Program-made: the position numbers and the translations under genes | Shown: positions 26,852 through 35,632 of the stretch, in pieces | Layout: each line of letters begins with the position of its first letter | Position numbering within the stretch: position 1 is the first letter of the stretch | Assembly: GCF_014639235.1 (NCBI RefSeq) | Contig: NZ_BMFU01000012.1 | Span: 62,001-126,000, forward strand | Length of the DNA: 64,000 nt | DNA from: Paenibacillus silvae | GTDB taxonomy: Bacteria > Bacillota > Bacilli > Paenibacillales > Paenibacillaceae | Reading direction: 5' to 3' | Notes under the pieces: model-generated | What the model saw: only the letters and a program-made list of their open reading frames with translations | Database searches by the model: none | Told to the model about the DNA's origin: nothing

Positions 26852-27485
26852 TCTTGCAAAGGGTATAGCACTATCTTCTGCACATATAGAGGAAGCAGTA
26901 ACTTCAGTTGCGCCCGTTTTCATTTCAGAGGTGGATAGCAAAGTCGAATTTACTACTCGCTTCCCAAACATGATGATCACTCTTTGGTCTCTGATTGTAC
27001 TCCTCCAAAAGTATCCTTCACAGAATCAGTTCTTGGATTACTACTTAAAAGTTCACAAAGATGTACTCCAGAACCTCCCTCAAAATGCGGTTAAAGCCAG
27101 AGTGTTACGCACCTATCCTTCTATAACCAGAGAGGTACACTTCTATAGTCTGGTAAGTGAGTCATGTCTGTTTAATCAAGTAGAGTATTCAATTCATGAT
27201 GATGTAGCCCAAGGTGTTGATCTCCAAGTTTACCTTCGAGGAATTTGTTACAACATATCTTGTTTTGTACTCACCAAAAGATCCCTCCACTTTCGCGAGA
27301 TCAAAAAAAGTAACCGTCACGTGAATATACCCAACTCAATAGAACTACCAATTGAACTATCATCGGGAAAATATAAAAATGGATGGGTGTTTTTTGACAA
27401 ACCACATGTGGAATCCTTGTTTTGGAAAACAGTCGACTATGCATGGCTCCATTACGATCAGCATCCTTTAGATTTAATAGTTTAA
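26844..27485 (+). CDS. Unknown partner protein of the HTH regulator
   Basis: A 213-aa protein; ATG 26844 has GAGG at proper distance and overlaps the upstream gene by 8 bp. No recognised family. The segment QGVDLQVYLRGICYNISCFV followed by LTKRS has a D...(15-20)...K spacing that could belong to a PD-(D/E)xK-like or related fold; this is weak. No membrane segment. The next 330 bp hold strong hairpins and then the recombinase genes. Confidence 0.65.
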   Translation: MIDLAKGIALSSAHIEEAVTSVAPVFISEVDSKVEFTTRFPNMMITLWSLIVLLQKYPSQNQFLDYYLKVHKDVLQNLPQNAVKARVLRTYPSITREVHFYSLVSESCLFNQVEYSIHDDVAQGVDLQVYLRGICYNISCFVLTKRSLHFREIKKSNRHVNIPNSIELPIELSSGKYKNGWVFFDKPHVESLFWKTVDYAWLHYDQHPLDLIV

Positions 27486-27496
27486 GTCCCCCTTCC

Positions 27497-27580
27497 GTCC
27501 CCTGAGGGGACACACAAAGGGTTCTACCCTTTGCAATCCCAGCACTCGGCGTGAGCCGCCCCTTGGCATTTAGCCAAGGG
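27497..27580. repeat. Cluster of three perfect stem-loops
   Basis: Three hairpins in a row: GTCCCCTGAGGGGAC (27497-27511), CAAAGGG-TTCTA-CCCTTTG (27515-27533) and CCCTTGGC-ATTTA-GCCAAGGG (27560-27580). Only the first two are close enough to stack. None has a T-run. Position between the HTH pair and the recombinases suggests a recombination site, a small RNA or a regulatory leader. Confidence 0.5.
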
Positions 27581-27686
27581 CATGATACATGCGTTGGCTT
27601 AGTAAAAACGCCAATCCAGGCTAAAATGAATTCGCTATCGCTCAGCCTTGACTGCCTTACTATCAACTTAACGATCTCATATACCT

Positions 27687-27717
27687 GAATCCAATAGGAT
27701 TCGGGCTTTTTGCTTTT
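27687..27717 (+). terminator. Terminator-like hairpin upstream of recombinase
   Basis: Stem GAATCC-AATA-GGATTC followed by GGGCTTTTTGCTTTT on the plus strand, about 100 bp before the recombinase start. Probably ends transcription of the HTH gene pair. Confidence 0.6.
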
Positions 27718-27817
27718 CACAGTGAATATCGAGTGGTGAGAAGCGCTCAAAAAAGAAATGTGGATAGACTGCATTTACTTAATAGTGACTGACACAGAGG
27801 AAAGGAAATGATGGAAA

Positions 27818-28669
27818 ATGAATGTAGTGACTTATCTTCGTGTATCATCTGAACAACAAGCAGAACGTGAACTATCCATCCCTGCTCAACGAGAAGCACT
27901 GCAATCATATGCGGATGAGCTTGGATGGTCTATCGTGAATGAATATATAGATGAAGCAAAATCTGCAAAGACAGATGGAAGACCAGATTTTCAACGGATG
28001 ATTGCGGATGCTCAGAAAACAGATAAACACTTTGATGCAATTGTCGTCCACAAGTTTGATCGGTTCAGTCGCAATCGTGCTGACCATGCCATCTACAAAG
28101 CATTGCTGAAAAAGCACGGTGTTACCGTAGTATCTGCATCCGAGCCTGTTGATGCGGATACTCCACATGGTTTTCTGCTGGAGTCGATGCTGGAAGTAAT
28201 CAGTGAGTTTTACAACGTTAACCTGCGTCACGAGACATTGAAGGGGATGCGGGAAAATGCATCTCAAGGATTTCATTGTGGTGGCAGAGTACCATTCGGT
28301 TATCGACGTGTTCAGACAGGCAGAAAAGTCACGTATGAGCTTGGCACGGATAAAGAGGTCAAACTAGTCCAGCAAATGTTCCAGATGGCGGCAGAAGGTC
28401 ATGGAGGCAAGCGAATTGCCCGTGAATTGAATAATCAAAACATTATTAAGGGGAGAAGGTGGGCTCCATCCACAGTGCTTGCCATCCTCGACAATCCAGT
28501 GTATCTCGGCAAGCGTGTATGGAATAAGAAGTCGGATGCACATGGGAAACAGAATGATATTTCCGAGTGGATCGTCACAGAGAACGCACATCCAGCCATT
28601 GTTAATCAAGAGACTTGGGATGCCGCTCATGCATCGTTGATGGCAAGGAAAGTCACTAAAACAAAATAG
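27818..28669 (+). CDS. Serine recombinase (short form)
   Basis: A 283-aa protein. Residues 1-140 are the resolvase catalytic domain with the nucleophile Ser in YLRVSSEQQ and the active-site block KFDRFSRNRADHAIYK; residues 150-280 are the 'Recombinase' DNA-binding domain (FGYRR, ILDNPVYLGKRVWNK). It lacks the zinc-ribbon and long coiled coil of large serine integrases, so it is shorter than usual. It is paralogous to the next gene and separated from it by its own terminator (28685-28717). Possible roles: accessory recombinase, excision partner, or decayed integrase. Confidence 0.88.
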   Translation: MNVVTYLRVSSEQQAERELSIPAQREALQSYADELGWSIVNEYIDEAKSAKTDGRPDFQRMIADAQKTDKHFDAIVVHKFDRFSRNRADHAIYKALLKKHGVTVVSASEPVDADTPHGFLLESMLEVISEFYNVNLRHETLKGMRENASQGFHCGGRVPFGYRRVQTGRKVTYELGTDKEVKLVQQMFQMAAEGHGGKRIARELNNQNIIKGRRWAPSTVLAILDNPVYLGKRVWNKKSDAHGKQNDISEWIVTENAHPAIVNQETWDAAHASLMARKVTKTK

Positions 28670-28684
28670 TATGCAGTTTCATCA

Positions 28685-28717
28685 CAGGTACTCCAAAACG
28701 GTGTACCTGTTTTTTTA
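28685..28717 (+). terminator. Terminator between the recombinase genes
   Basis: Stem CAGGTAC / GTACCTG with an 11-nt loop and TTTTTTT. Confidence 0.85.
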
Positions 28718-28749
28718 TGCCTAAAACAAGAAAAAGGAGCTGTCTTCAA

Positions 28750-30351
28750 ATGAAAGTATCTATTTATGTCCGTGTGTCTTCAGATCGCCAAGTAGAGAAA
28801 GAGTTGTCCGTTCCAGCGCAGGTTAAAGCCATTCAGCAATATTGTCTGGAGAAAGGTTGGATCATCGTCAATGAGTTCATTGAGAAAGGAAAATCAGCAA
28901 AGACGGATGATCGTCCAGAGTTCCAGAAGATGATTGCATTAGCTAAACGTCCAAATCGACCGTTCGACGCGGTTGTTGTTCACAAGTTTGATCGGTTTTC
29001 TCGCAAACGAGATGACCACGTTATCTACAAAGCATTACTGAATCAATCTGGTGTGAAGGTCATCTCAGTCACGGAGCAGACAGAGGCAGAGACGCCGCAG
29101 GACATGTTGCTGGAAGGGATGCTGGAGGTCATTTCAGAGTTCTTCAATGCGAACTTAGCTACTGAGGTAAGAAAGGGTATGACGCAGAATGCGAAGCTAG
29201 GATACAACAATGGTGGCACGCCACCATATGGATATCGTACAGAACATATTGCTCTTGGAAATAGTAAAACCAAAGCAGTATGGGTACTCGGCCCACGTGA
29301 AGAGATAGATGTCGTAAAATGGATCTTCAACCAGTATGCTCATGAAGGAATTGGTTATACAAAGATAGCCTCTGAACTTAACCGCCGACAAATCCCCTCC
29401 CAGAAAGGCGGCACATGGGCATCCAGCACAATCAGAGCCATCATTTTTAACGAGGCTTATGTTGGTCGGCGTTGCTGGAACAAGCAAGATTATCAAACCA
29501 AAGGTAAAAAGTGGCGTGACCGTTCAGAGTGGATCATTACAGAAAATGCCCACCCTTCAATTATATCGGAAGATATATTTAACAAATGCCAAGAGAACGC
29601 AAAGAAAAGAAATACTGGCGGTGGAGAAACACATAAGCCTTTTGATAGCAAACTAGCCTCCCCTTTCTGGTTACGAGGGGTTATGGTATGCGAAAAGTGC
29701 GGTTCACGAATGGTAGGTAACTCCACATCAAGTAAAATGAAAGGTGGAAAAAAACAATACTATGTATGCGGCGGTTACCTTAGAAAAGGTAAGGACTTCT
29801 GTCCATATGCTGGATGGAATAAGGAACGGATAGAAGAGATTGTCTCTAATCGTTTACGCATCCATATAATGAGTCTGCTCATGGGGAATAATCTAGTCGA
29901 AGAAATGCGACAATTCTACACCGAGAGTAATCAGCAACATACTACTCAGAAAATAATTATGGAAAGCGAACTCGAATTTTTGAAAAAACGAATAGAGTTA
30001 ATCGAAGATGACATCTCAATAGGAAAGGCAAAGCCTTATCATCAGGAAATGCTCGCAGAGATGCAAAACGAGTTGAGGGAGAAGTCAGAGTCTTACCTAC
30101 GGCTAACATCTAACTGGTCCGAATTCCATGTGCCTAAGGAGTACGTTGCAGGTATCCGATATGATATTCATTCTTTCATTAGTCTACTAGATCAAGAAGT
30201 GCCCAATCCACAGTTATTGCATGCTTTAGCTAGTAAGTATATCTCGAAGCTTTACATCAACAGAGATACTAAAAAGATCTATTTGAGTCTCCAACTGACT
30301 ATGAATGACAAGCTTATGTATGAAAAAACAATGGTGAGCGAATGGAAGTAA
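28750..30351 (+). CDS. Large serine recombinase (integrase)
   Basis: A 533-aa protein; ATG 28750 follows AAAAGGAGC. Order: catalytic domain with YVRVSSDRQ and KFDRFSRKRDDHVIYK; Recombinase domain (GYRTE...IIFNEAYVGRRCWN, about 160-290); zinc ribbon with CEKCGSRM and two later Cys (about 315-360); coiled coil (about 395-450). Complete large serine integrase layout. It sits about 150 bp from intact ssrA at the island end, the usual place of the integrase, so it is the best candidate for catalysing integration. Large serine integrases usually leave only a few bp of shared core, unlike the 103-bp repeat here. Confidence 0.93.
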   Translation: MKVSIYVRVSSDRQVEKELSVPAQVKAIQQYCLEKGWIIVNEFIEKGKSAKTDDRPEFQKMIALAKRPNRPFDAVVVHKFDRFSRKRDDHVIYKALLNQSGVKVISVTEQTEAETPQDMLLEGMLEVISEFFNANLATEVRKGMTQNAKLGYNNGGTPPYGYRTEHIALGNSKTKAVWVLGPREEIDVVKWIFNQYAHEGIGYTKIASELNRRQIPSQKGGTWASSTIRAIIFNEAYVGRRCWNKQDYQTKGKKWRDRSEWIITENAHPSIISEDIFNKCQENAKKRNTGGGETHKPFDSKLASPFWLRGVMVCEKCGSRMVGNSTSSKMKGGKKQYYVCGGYLRKGKDFCPYAGWNKERIEEIVSNRLRIHIMSLLMGNNLVEEMRQFYTESNQQHTTQKIIMESELEFLKKRIELIEDDISIGKAKPYHQEMLAEMQNELREKSESYLRLTSNWSEFHVPKEYVAGIRYDIHSFISLLDQEVPNPQLLHALASKYISKLYINRDTKKIYLSLQLTMNDKLMYEKTMVSEWK

Positions 30352-30403
30352 GTTCTGATTCATTGTGCCACCACACCTTAAATCAAACAAAATAATTCTG
30401 ATG

Positions 30404-30446
30404 CCCTATAGTTACTGGTAAAACCCCAGTAATTGTAGGGTTTCTC
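30404..30446 (+). terminator. Terminator after the integrase gene
   Basis: 15-bp stem CCCTATAGTTACTGG / CCAGTAATTGTAGGG (two GU pairs) with a 7-nt loop and TTTCTC after it. Confidence 0.75.
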
Positions 30447-30470
30447 AAACCACCATGTATAAGAACAAAG

Positions 30471-30495
30471 AAAAAAAGCACCCATCAAGGTGCTT
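30471..30495 (-). terminator. ssrA terminator supplied by the element
   Basis: Stem AAGCACC / GGTGCTT with 6-nt loop and seven T on the minus strand, immediately after the ssrA 3' end. It lies on the element side of the repeat, so the island brings its own terminator for ssrA; the original one is probably that at 5032-5061. Confidence 0.8.
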
Positions 30496-30507
30496 CTTCT
30501 GATACTA

Positions 30508-30610
30508 CTAATGGAGGCGAGGGGAGTCGAACCCCTGTCCGAAGATAACGACACATAAGCTTCTACGGGTGTAGTCACAGTTTTGATGTCACCCGAGTAT
30601 CGCCCCGTAA
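30508..30610 (-). repeat. Island end: ssrA 3' end, proximal att copy
   Basis: Identical to 5071-5173 over 103 bp and part of the intact tmRNA gene, so integration reconstituted ssrA. Confidence 0.93.
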
Positions 30611-30873
30611 CCGGCTATACGTTGGGTCAGCCTGATTGTCTTCTTCAGCACACCCCAGGCGGAGATGTGACAGCGTATCCCACTACTTGTTAGCCCCTAG
30701 TCCTGTCACATGGGCGATGCAGGGTAGAAGCACGCACACAGTTTCTTAGGCTGCGAAAGCGTAGTTTGTTTGTTGTTTGCCGTTTAATAGGCTTTAGCGT
30801 TGATGAAGCGGACGCGTCCCCACTACCCGCTACCCATGCTCGAACTATCCCCGTCGAATCCATAAACGCCCCC
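30512..30873 (-). ncRNA. ssrA: tmRNA
   Basis: A 362-nt gene. The acceptor stem pairs 5' GGGGGCG (30867-30873) with CGCCTCC next to the encoded 3' CCA; the T-arm reads GGGGTTCGACTCCCC. The tag ORF at 30746-30781 starts with resume codon GGC and reads GKQQTNYAFAA then TAA. tmRNA rescues stalled ribosomes together with SmpB (31617) and the tagged proteins are degraded by ClpXP. The 3' 99 nt belong to the direct repeat created by the island. Confidence 0.96.
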
Positions 30874-31616
30874 TCATATAAGAAGGGCTCCAGGATTAAT
30901 CCGTGAATACGGAGCAAAGGTGCTGCACATCTAATCCCTCCAAGGTGAAAAGATGCTTCTTTCATACTCGGCATTCCTGTCTGCTACATGAATAATCATA
31001 TCACAGCCTGAATCACCGATATAGTGCAGATTGCTGGAAGGCAATCCAGTAAACTGAGCGCAGATGCAAGGTTATCCAATATCCGACTTGATCAGATCAC
31101 TCAACCTGACACATCAAGCTCAATCGTCTACATATTATACCGCGTCAATCATCGGAAGTAAAGTTTGCCCAAACACACATTATGTCTTGTAATTATGTGC
31201 CGACACACCTTTATCCTGAAGATTAACATCCGGCAAACCGTGCACCACCTGTAACGCACATCATACAGATAATGCTAAGTCGATTTCGCCATTCACCAGA
31301 ATTATCAAGCGAAAACACTATACATTCTTACCTGATCCTATTCTTCTTCATCCATTTCCAATCCAATTTGACACCCTTGGTGACATTAACTTACCCACCA
31401 TCAAACCACTTTACGCAATAACCATCATAAAAAAACCCCACTCGCGTCAACCCATGGCAAGATGTGAGGACTCCTAGCGTTCATTACTCCATCCAACAGG
31501 TTAGCCGGCAGACTAATTGTAACCTGGCTCCCAGCACGCGGTGCCCTTCCTCATGACAAGGTAGTCAGCCACATGATGGGCACACCTTTTCGGTTCGCAC
31601 GAAATGTGATTCTCTC
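30874..31616. other. Long gap between ssrA and smpB, no gene seen
   Basis: About 740 bp without a convincing ORF. It must hold the ssrA promoter. Near 31430-31470 on the minus strand a CCTCAC/GTGGGG stem followed by TTTTTTT could be the smpB terminator. No RNA family is recognised in the rest. Confidence 0.5.
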
Positions 31617-32099
31617 TTAACGCGCAACCTTCTGCTTCTCGCGCAGCGCACGTTGAATATCACGTTGAGCATCCCGCTTCGCAGCAGATTCACGCTTGTC
31701 AAATTGCTTCTTACCTTTACCAAGTCCGAGCAACAGCTTTGCATACCCGTTACGCACATAGATTTTCAAAGGCACAATGCTGTATCCATCCTGCTTCGAC
31801 AACCCCAGCAGCTTGTGAATCTGCGCCTTGTGCAGCAGCAGCTTGCGTGTACGCGTCGGATCGAGCGGATTGTGACGATTCCCTTGTTCAAAAGGGCTAA
31901 TATGCATGTTGTGAATATGAATCTCCCCGTTGCGAATCGTAGCAAACGCATCCCCGATGTTCGCACGACCGTTGCGAATAGACTTGATCTCCGTACCGGT
32001 CAGTACCATGCCCGCTTCATACGTATCTTCAATGAAGTAGTCATGGGAAGCCTTTTTGTTCTGTGCAAGCACTTTATTTTGCCCGTCATTCTTGCCCAT
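31617..32099 (-). CDS. smpB: SsrA-binding protein SmpB
   Basis: A 160-aa protein starting MGKNDGQNK after AAGGAGTGAGG. Contains the OB-fold hallmarks SHDYFIEDTYEAGMVLTGTE, IRNGEIHIHNMHISPFEQGN and a basic tail (KKQFDKRESAAKRDAQRDIQ). It binds the tRNA-like part of tmRNA for trans-translation. It lies between ssrA and rnr, all three serving stalled-ribosome rescue and RNA turnover. Confidence 0.97.
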   Translation of the reverse strand: MGKNDGQNKVLAQNKKASHDYFIEDTYEAGMVLTGTEIKSIRNGRANIGDAFATIRNGEIHIHNMHISPFEQGNRHNPLDPTRTRKLLLHKAQIHKLLGLSKQDGYSIVPLKIYVRNGYAKLLLGLGKGKKQFDKRESAAKRDAQRDIQRALREKQKVAR

Positions 32100-32216
32100 G
32101 TCCTCACTCCTTCTTTGTAAAATATACCCGTACCATGCTGTATTAAACCAGCATCCATGATGCACCATTATACCCTGTGCCAGACCTTAATTGTAGCAAG
32201 GACGGCTGTTAAAATC

Positions 32217-32240
32217 AAGAAAGAGGCGGTCTCTGCCGCC
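32217..32240 (-). terminator. Terminator after rnr
   Basis: Stem GGCGG / CCGCC with 6-nt loop, then TCTTTCTT on the minus strand, just beyond the rnr stop. Confidence 0.75.
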
Positions 32241-32270
32241 CCTCCTCAATACACGTTATAGGCTTCTCGC

Positions 32271-35087
32271 TTACTTCTTTTTCTTCCGTACAAACGCCGC
32301 TGTGGCATTTCCGGCTCCGCCTTTGTTTTTCTTGCGCTTGCGGCGTGGCGCTCCTTCTTCCTGCGTACCGCCTGGTGTGGCATTTTCACCGATAAAAATA
32401 CCACTAGGCGATGTATTCTTACGTTTACCTCCGCCTTTGCCACCTTTACCGCTACCGCCCTTACCGGATTTGAAGCCGCCTTCGCCACGGCCGCTGCCGT
32501 TCAGGCCACTTCCTTGTCCGCCTGCAGAAGCACTGTCCTGGCCCATCGGTGCAGAGCTGTAGCCGCCTTTACCCGAGCCAAACCCAAAGCTAACCGCACC
32601 TTGCCCACGGCTGCTCGCACCACCATGTTCGCCTCCACGGCGCTCACCTTTCGGTTTACCACCCCGTTTGCCAGTAAAACCACCTGTCGTGGAGCCCGCG
32701 CTTGAACCTGAACCAGCATTCGCTCCTGCAGGAGCAGCGCCGCGGCCCGCACGAGCACCTTTGCCACCCTCGCTCGCCGATCGGCCACCGCGCTCGCGTT
32801 TGCCGCCGCCTGCACCCGCACCGGATTTACCGCCACGTCCTCCACCGAAGCCACCTTTGGCTCCGCCTCGTCCGCCGCCGCTTCCCGGGCGACCACCTTT
32901 ACCGCCAGAGCGACCACCTCGTTCGAAGCCGCCTTCACGCTCTCTGCGAGGTTTCATATCGACCATCTCGAAATCAATCGTATACTCTTCCATGCTTACA
33001 CGAGCCACGCGAATCTTCACTTCGTCACCGATACGGAACACCTTCGAGGTGCGCTCCCCAATGAGTGCCATGTGCTGATCATCAAAATGGTAATAGTCGT
33101 CGGTCAGAGCGCTGAGACGAATCAGACCTTCTACCGTGTTCTCCAGTTCGATGAACATACCGAAGCTCGTAACGCTGCTGATCATGCCTTCGAATTCTTC
33201 GCCGACCTTATCGAGCATGTACTCGGCTTTTTTCATTTTCTCCGTATCCCGCTCCGCTTCAACCGCCACACGTTCACGCTCCGACGACTGCTGTGCGATA
33301 TCCGACATCCGGCTTGCCAGATATTCCTGACGATTCTCCGGCAGTGCTCCATTATTCTCGATGACTTCACGAATGACGCGGTGAATAACGAGATCGGGAT
33401 AACGACGGATCGGTGATGTAAAGTGACTATAGAACTCTGCCGCCAGGCCAAAGTGACCTGACATTTCAGAGTCATACTTCGCCTGCTTCATCGAACGAAG
33501 CATCATCGTGCTAATGACCGTCTGCTCCTTCGTGCCGTTGATATCTTCCAAGAGCGATTGAAGCGCGCGTGGATGAACGGAATTGCCACGTCCTTTGACG
33601 TGATGTCCGAAATTCGCCGCAAAGGCGAGGAAATTTTGCAGCTTTTCCTGATCGGGGTCCTCATGCACACGATAGATGAACGGCACTTTGAGCCAGTGGA
33701 AATGCTCGGCAACCGTCTCATTCGCTGCAAGCATGAACTCCTCAATGATTTGCTCCGCAATCGAACGCTCCCGTTTCACAATATCAACCGGTTTGCAGTT
33801 CTCATCGACAATGATTTTGGACTCTTCAAAATCAAAGTCAACCGCCCCGCGGCGCATACGCATCGCACGCAGCTTCAGAGCAATTTCTTTCATCAGGTGG
33901 AAGTCATCCACGAGATCTTTATATCGTTCAAGCAACTCCGGCTCTTCGCCTTCAAGGATTTTACGCACATTCGAATACGTCATGCGTTCCTTGGTCTTGA
34001 TCACACTGGTGAAAATATCATGTTTCACAACCTTCATCTGGTCGTTGAATTCCATCTCACAGGACAACGTCAGACGATCCACCTGCGGATTCAAGCTGCA
34101 AATCCCGTTGGACAGACGCTGTGGCAGCATCGGAATAACCCGGTCTACGAGGTACACACTGCATCCACGGTTATACGCTTCCTGATCCAGCTTGGAGTTT
34201 TCTCGCACGTAATAACCCACATCGGCAATGTGCACACCCAGACGGTAGTTGCCGTTCGGAAGCTTCTCCACATTAACTGCATCATCCAGGTCCTTCGCAT
34301 CCTCGCCATCAATCGTCACGATGTTCAATCCGCGCAGATCGCGGCGTCCCTGCTGAACGATCTCTTCTTCCGTAATGGAATCGGGCGCTTTCTCCGCTTC
34401 TTCCATCACTTCATCCGGGAATGCCTCAGGCAGCTGATGTTTGCGTATGACCGATAAAATATCAATGCCTGGCTCATCCTTGTGACCCAGAATCTCGATA
34501 ATCTCTCCTTCAGCCGCCGCGCGGCCTTCTGGATAGCTGACAATCTTGGCAACGACCTTCTGTCCATCTACAGCCCCTGCAAAATTCGTACGCGGGATAA
34601 AAATATCACGATTAATCCGTTTATCATCCGGAATAACAAATCCATATACTTCGTGGCTCTGAAAAACACCCACAACCTGTGTAATCGCACGATTCACGAT
34701 GCGTACAATTTCACCCTCCAGCCGTCCGCCAGACGGGCCTTGGGACGTCACTTTAACAAGCACAGTGTCCCCATTCATTGCACTTTTCATATCATTGGCA
34801 TGGATGTAGACATCCGGATGCTCCCGGTCTTCGGGGATCAAAAAGGCAAAACCCTTCGCATGCGCTTGCAAGCGCCCACGCACCAGATTCATACGTTCGG
34901 GCATACCATAGCGATTATTGCTCGTCAGCAAAATTTGGCCGGATTCCTCCAGCGTGTTCAGCATAATCAAAAAGGCTCTGAAATCCGCAGCATCCTCAAT
35001 CTGAAAGTGCTGTTCCAGCTCCTGATAAGTCATCGGTTTATAAGCGGTCTCCCGCATGAAGTCAAGTAATTGTTGTTCGGTTATCAT
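32271..35087 (-). CDS. rnr: Ribonuclease R
   Basis: A 938-aa 3'-5' exoribonuclease. Order: N-terminal winged helix (1-65), two cold-shock domains (RGRLQAHAKGFAFLIPEDRE near 70), RNB catalytic domain with DGEDAKDLDDA (about 260-270) and HFTSPIRRYPDLVIHR, and an S1 domain (about 635-715). The last 220 residues are a low-complexity Gly/Arg/Lys/Ser tail (GGRSGGKGGRPGSGGGRGG and similar), making the protein about 150 residues longer than the Bacillus enzyme. Degrades structured RNA and defective mRNA with tmRNA/SmpB. Start follows GAGGTG. Confidence 0.97.
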   Translation of the reverse strand: MITEQQLLDFMRETAYKPMTYQELEQHFQIEDAADFRAFLIMLNTLEESGQILLTSNNRYGMPERMNLVRGRLQAHAKGFAFLIPEDREHPDVYIHANDMKSAMNGDTVLVKVTSQGPSGGRLEGEIVRIVNRAITQVVGVFQSHEVYGFVIPDDKRINRDIFIPRTNFAGAVDGQKVVAKIVSYPEGRAAAEGEIIEILGHKDEPGIDILSVIRKHQLPEAFPDEVMEEAEKAPDSITEEEIVQQGRRDLRGLNIVTIDGEDAKDLDDAVNVEKLPNGNYRLGVHIADVGYYVRENSKLDQEAYNRGCSVYLVDRVIPMLPQRLSNGICSLNPQVDRLTLSCEMEFNDQMKVVKHDIFTSVIKTKERMTYSNVRKILEGEEPELLERYKDLVDDFHLMKEIALKLRAMRMRRGAVDFDFEESKIIVDENCKPVDIVKRERSIAEQIIEEFMLAANETVAEHFHWLKVPFIYRVHEDPDQEKLQNFLAFAANFGHHVKGRGNSVHPRALQSLLEDINGTKEQTVISTMMLRSMKQAKYDSEMSGHFGLAAEFYSHFTSPIRRYPDLVIHRVIREVIENNGALPENRQEYLASRMSDIAQQSSERERVAVEAERDTEKMKKAEYMLDKVGEEFEGMISSVTSFGMFIELENTVEGLIRLSALTDDYYHFDDQHMALIGERTSKVFRIGDEVKIRVARVSMEEYTIDFEMVDMKPRREREGGFERGGRSGGKGGRPGSGGGRGGAKGGFGGGRGGKSGAGAGGGKRERGGRSASEGGKGARAGRGAAPAGANAGSGSSAGSTTGGFTGKRGGKPKGERRGGEHGGASSRGQGAVSFGFGSGKGGYSSAPMGQDSASAGGQGSGLNGSGRGEGGFKSGKGGSGKGGKGGGKRKNTSPSGIFIGENATPGGTQEEGAPRRKRKKNKGGAGNATAAFVRKKKK

Positions 35088-35535
35088 TAGTTTTCACCTC
35101 GGGAAACGTAAGAGTGTAGTCTGATCTCTTCTCTTTATGTATCGGAATTCGCGCCGTAATCATACAGGTGCCATAGGACAAATGTTAAAACCTGCGGCCT
35201 CACTATCTCATACCCTAGTATACACGAATTCAATCCAGCCCATCCGTACCGCACCAAAAAACTACAGGGTCCACTGCACCCGCTCGGCAGTAATGAATTT
35301 CTTCACACAGTTTATGCAGCCAGCAGACTGCCCGATCTGAACTTCATCAGCATTTTTATAAAAAAAAGCACAACTGAGTATATACATTAGGAATATTCAG
35401 CACTGGCAAGAGCATGCCCTGCTATTTTCGGGGATACGTCGCAGCAAAAGGGGAATCGTACAGAAGCAAAAAGTTCAAACTTTCCTTCATTTTTTATTTA
35501 ACAGTTGGAAAACTTTGGTTCAATAAATTTCTATT
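35088..35535. other. Gap between secG and rnr, no gene seen
   Basis: About 450 bp upstream of rnr with no convincing ORF or RNA motif; it should contain the rnr promoter. Confidence 0.4.
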
Positions 35536-35571
35536 AAAAAACCTCCGTTTCAGCACGAAACGAAGGTTTTT
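35536..35571 (-). terminator. Terminator after secG
   Basis: Stem AAAAACCTCCGTTTC / GAAACGAAGGTTTTT (one mismatch), 5-nt loop, T-run on the minus strand. Confidence 0.9.
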
Positions 35572-35632
35572 ATCCGTTAAGCCATGGGGCTTCAGCTATT
35601 TAATTCAATTCGGGAATCCAGATAACTTGAGG

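Larger units (their letters stand above)
5071..30610. mobile_element. Genomic (defence) island integrated in ssrA
   Basis: About 25.4 kb between 103-bp perfect direct repeats of the ssrA 3' end. Content is visibly AT-richer than the housekeeping DNA to the right and consists of accessory genes: type I restriction-modification, TIR-like effector with kinase/phosphatase/vWA genes, RadC-like, reverse transcriptase, XRE regulators and two serine recombinases adjacent to the intact ssrA. No tyrosine integrase, plasmid replication or conjugation gene is seen. A degenerate ssrA-like segment at 8238-8288 hints that the island is a composite of two insertions. Confidence 0.88.

Noticed and set aside
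27301..27774. 157-codon minus-strand frame between the HTH pair and the recombinase
   Set aside because: It runs through the hairpin cluster and the terminator and overlaps a better-supported plus-strand gene; no ribosome site seen.
5174..30507. CRISPR array, prophage structural genes or conjugation genes in the island
   Set aside because: No regularly spaced repeats and no capsid, portal, terminase, relaxase or type IV secretion genes were seen.
33558..34457. Long open frame on the plus strand opposite rnr
   Set aside because: It is antisense to the conserved RNase R catalytic region; codon bias and GC-rich third positions of the real gene explain the open frame, and there is no ribosome site or family match.
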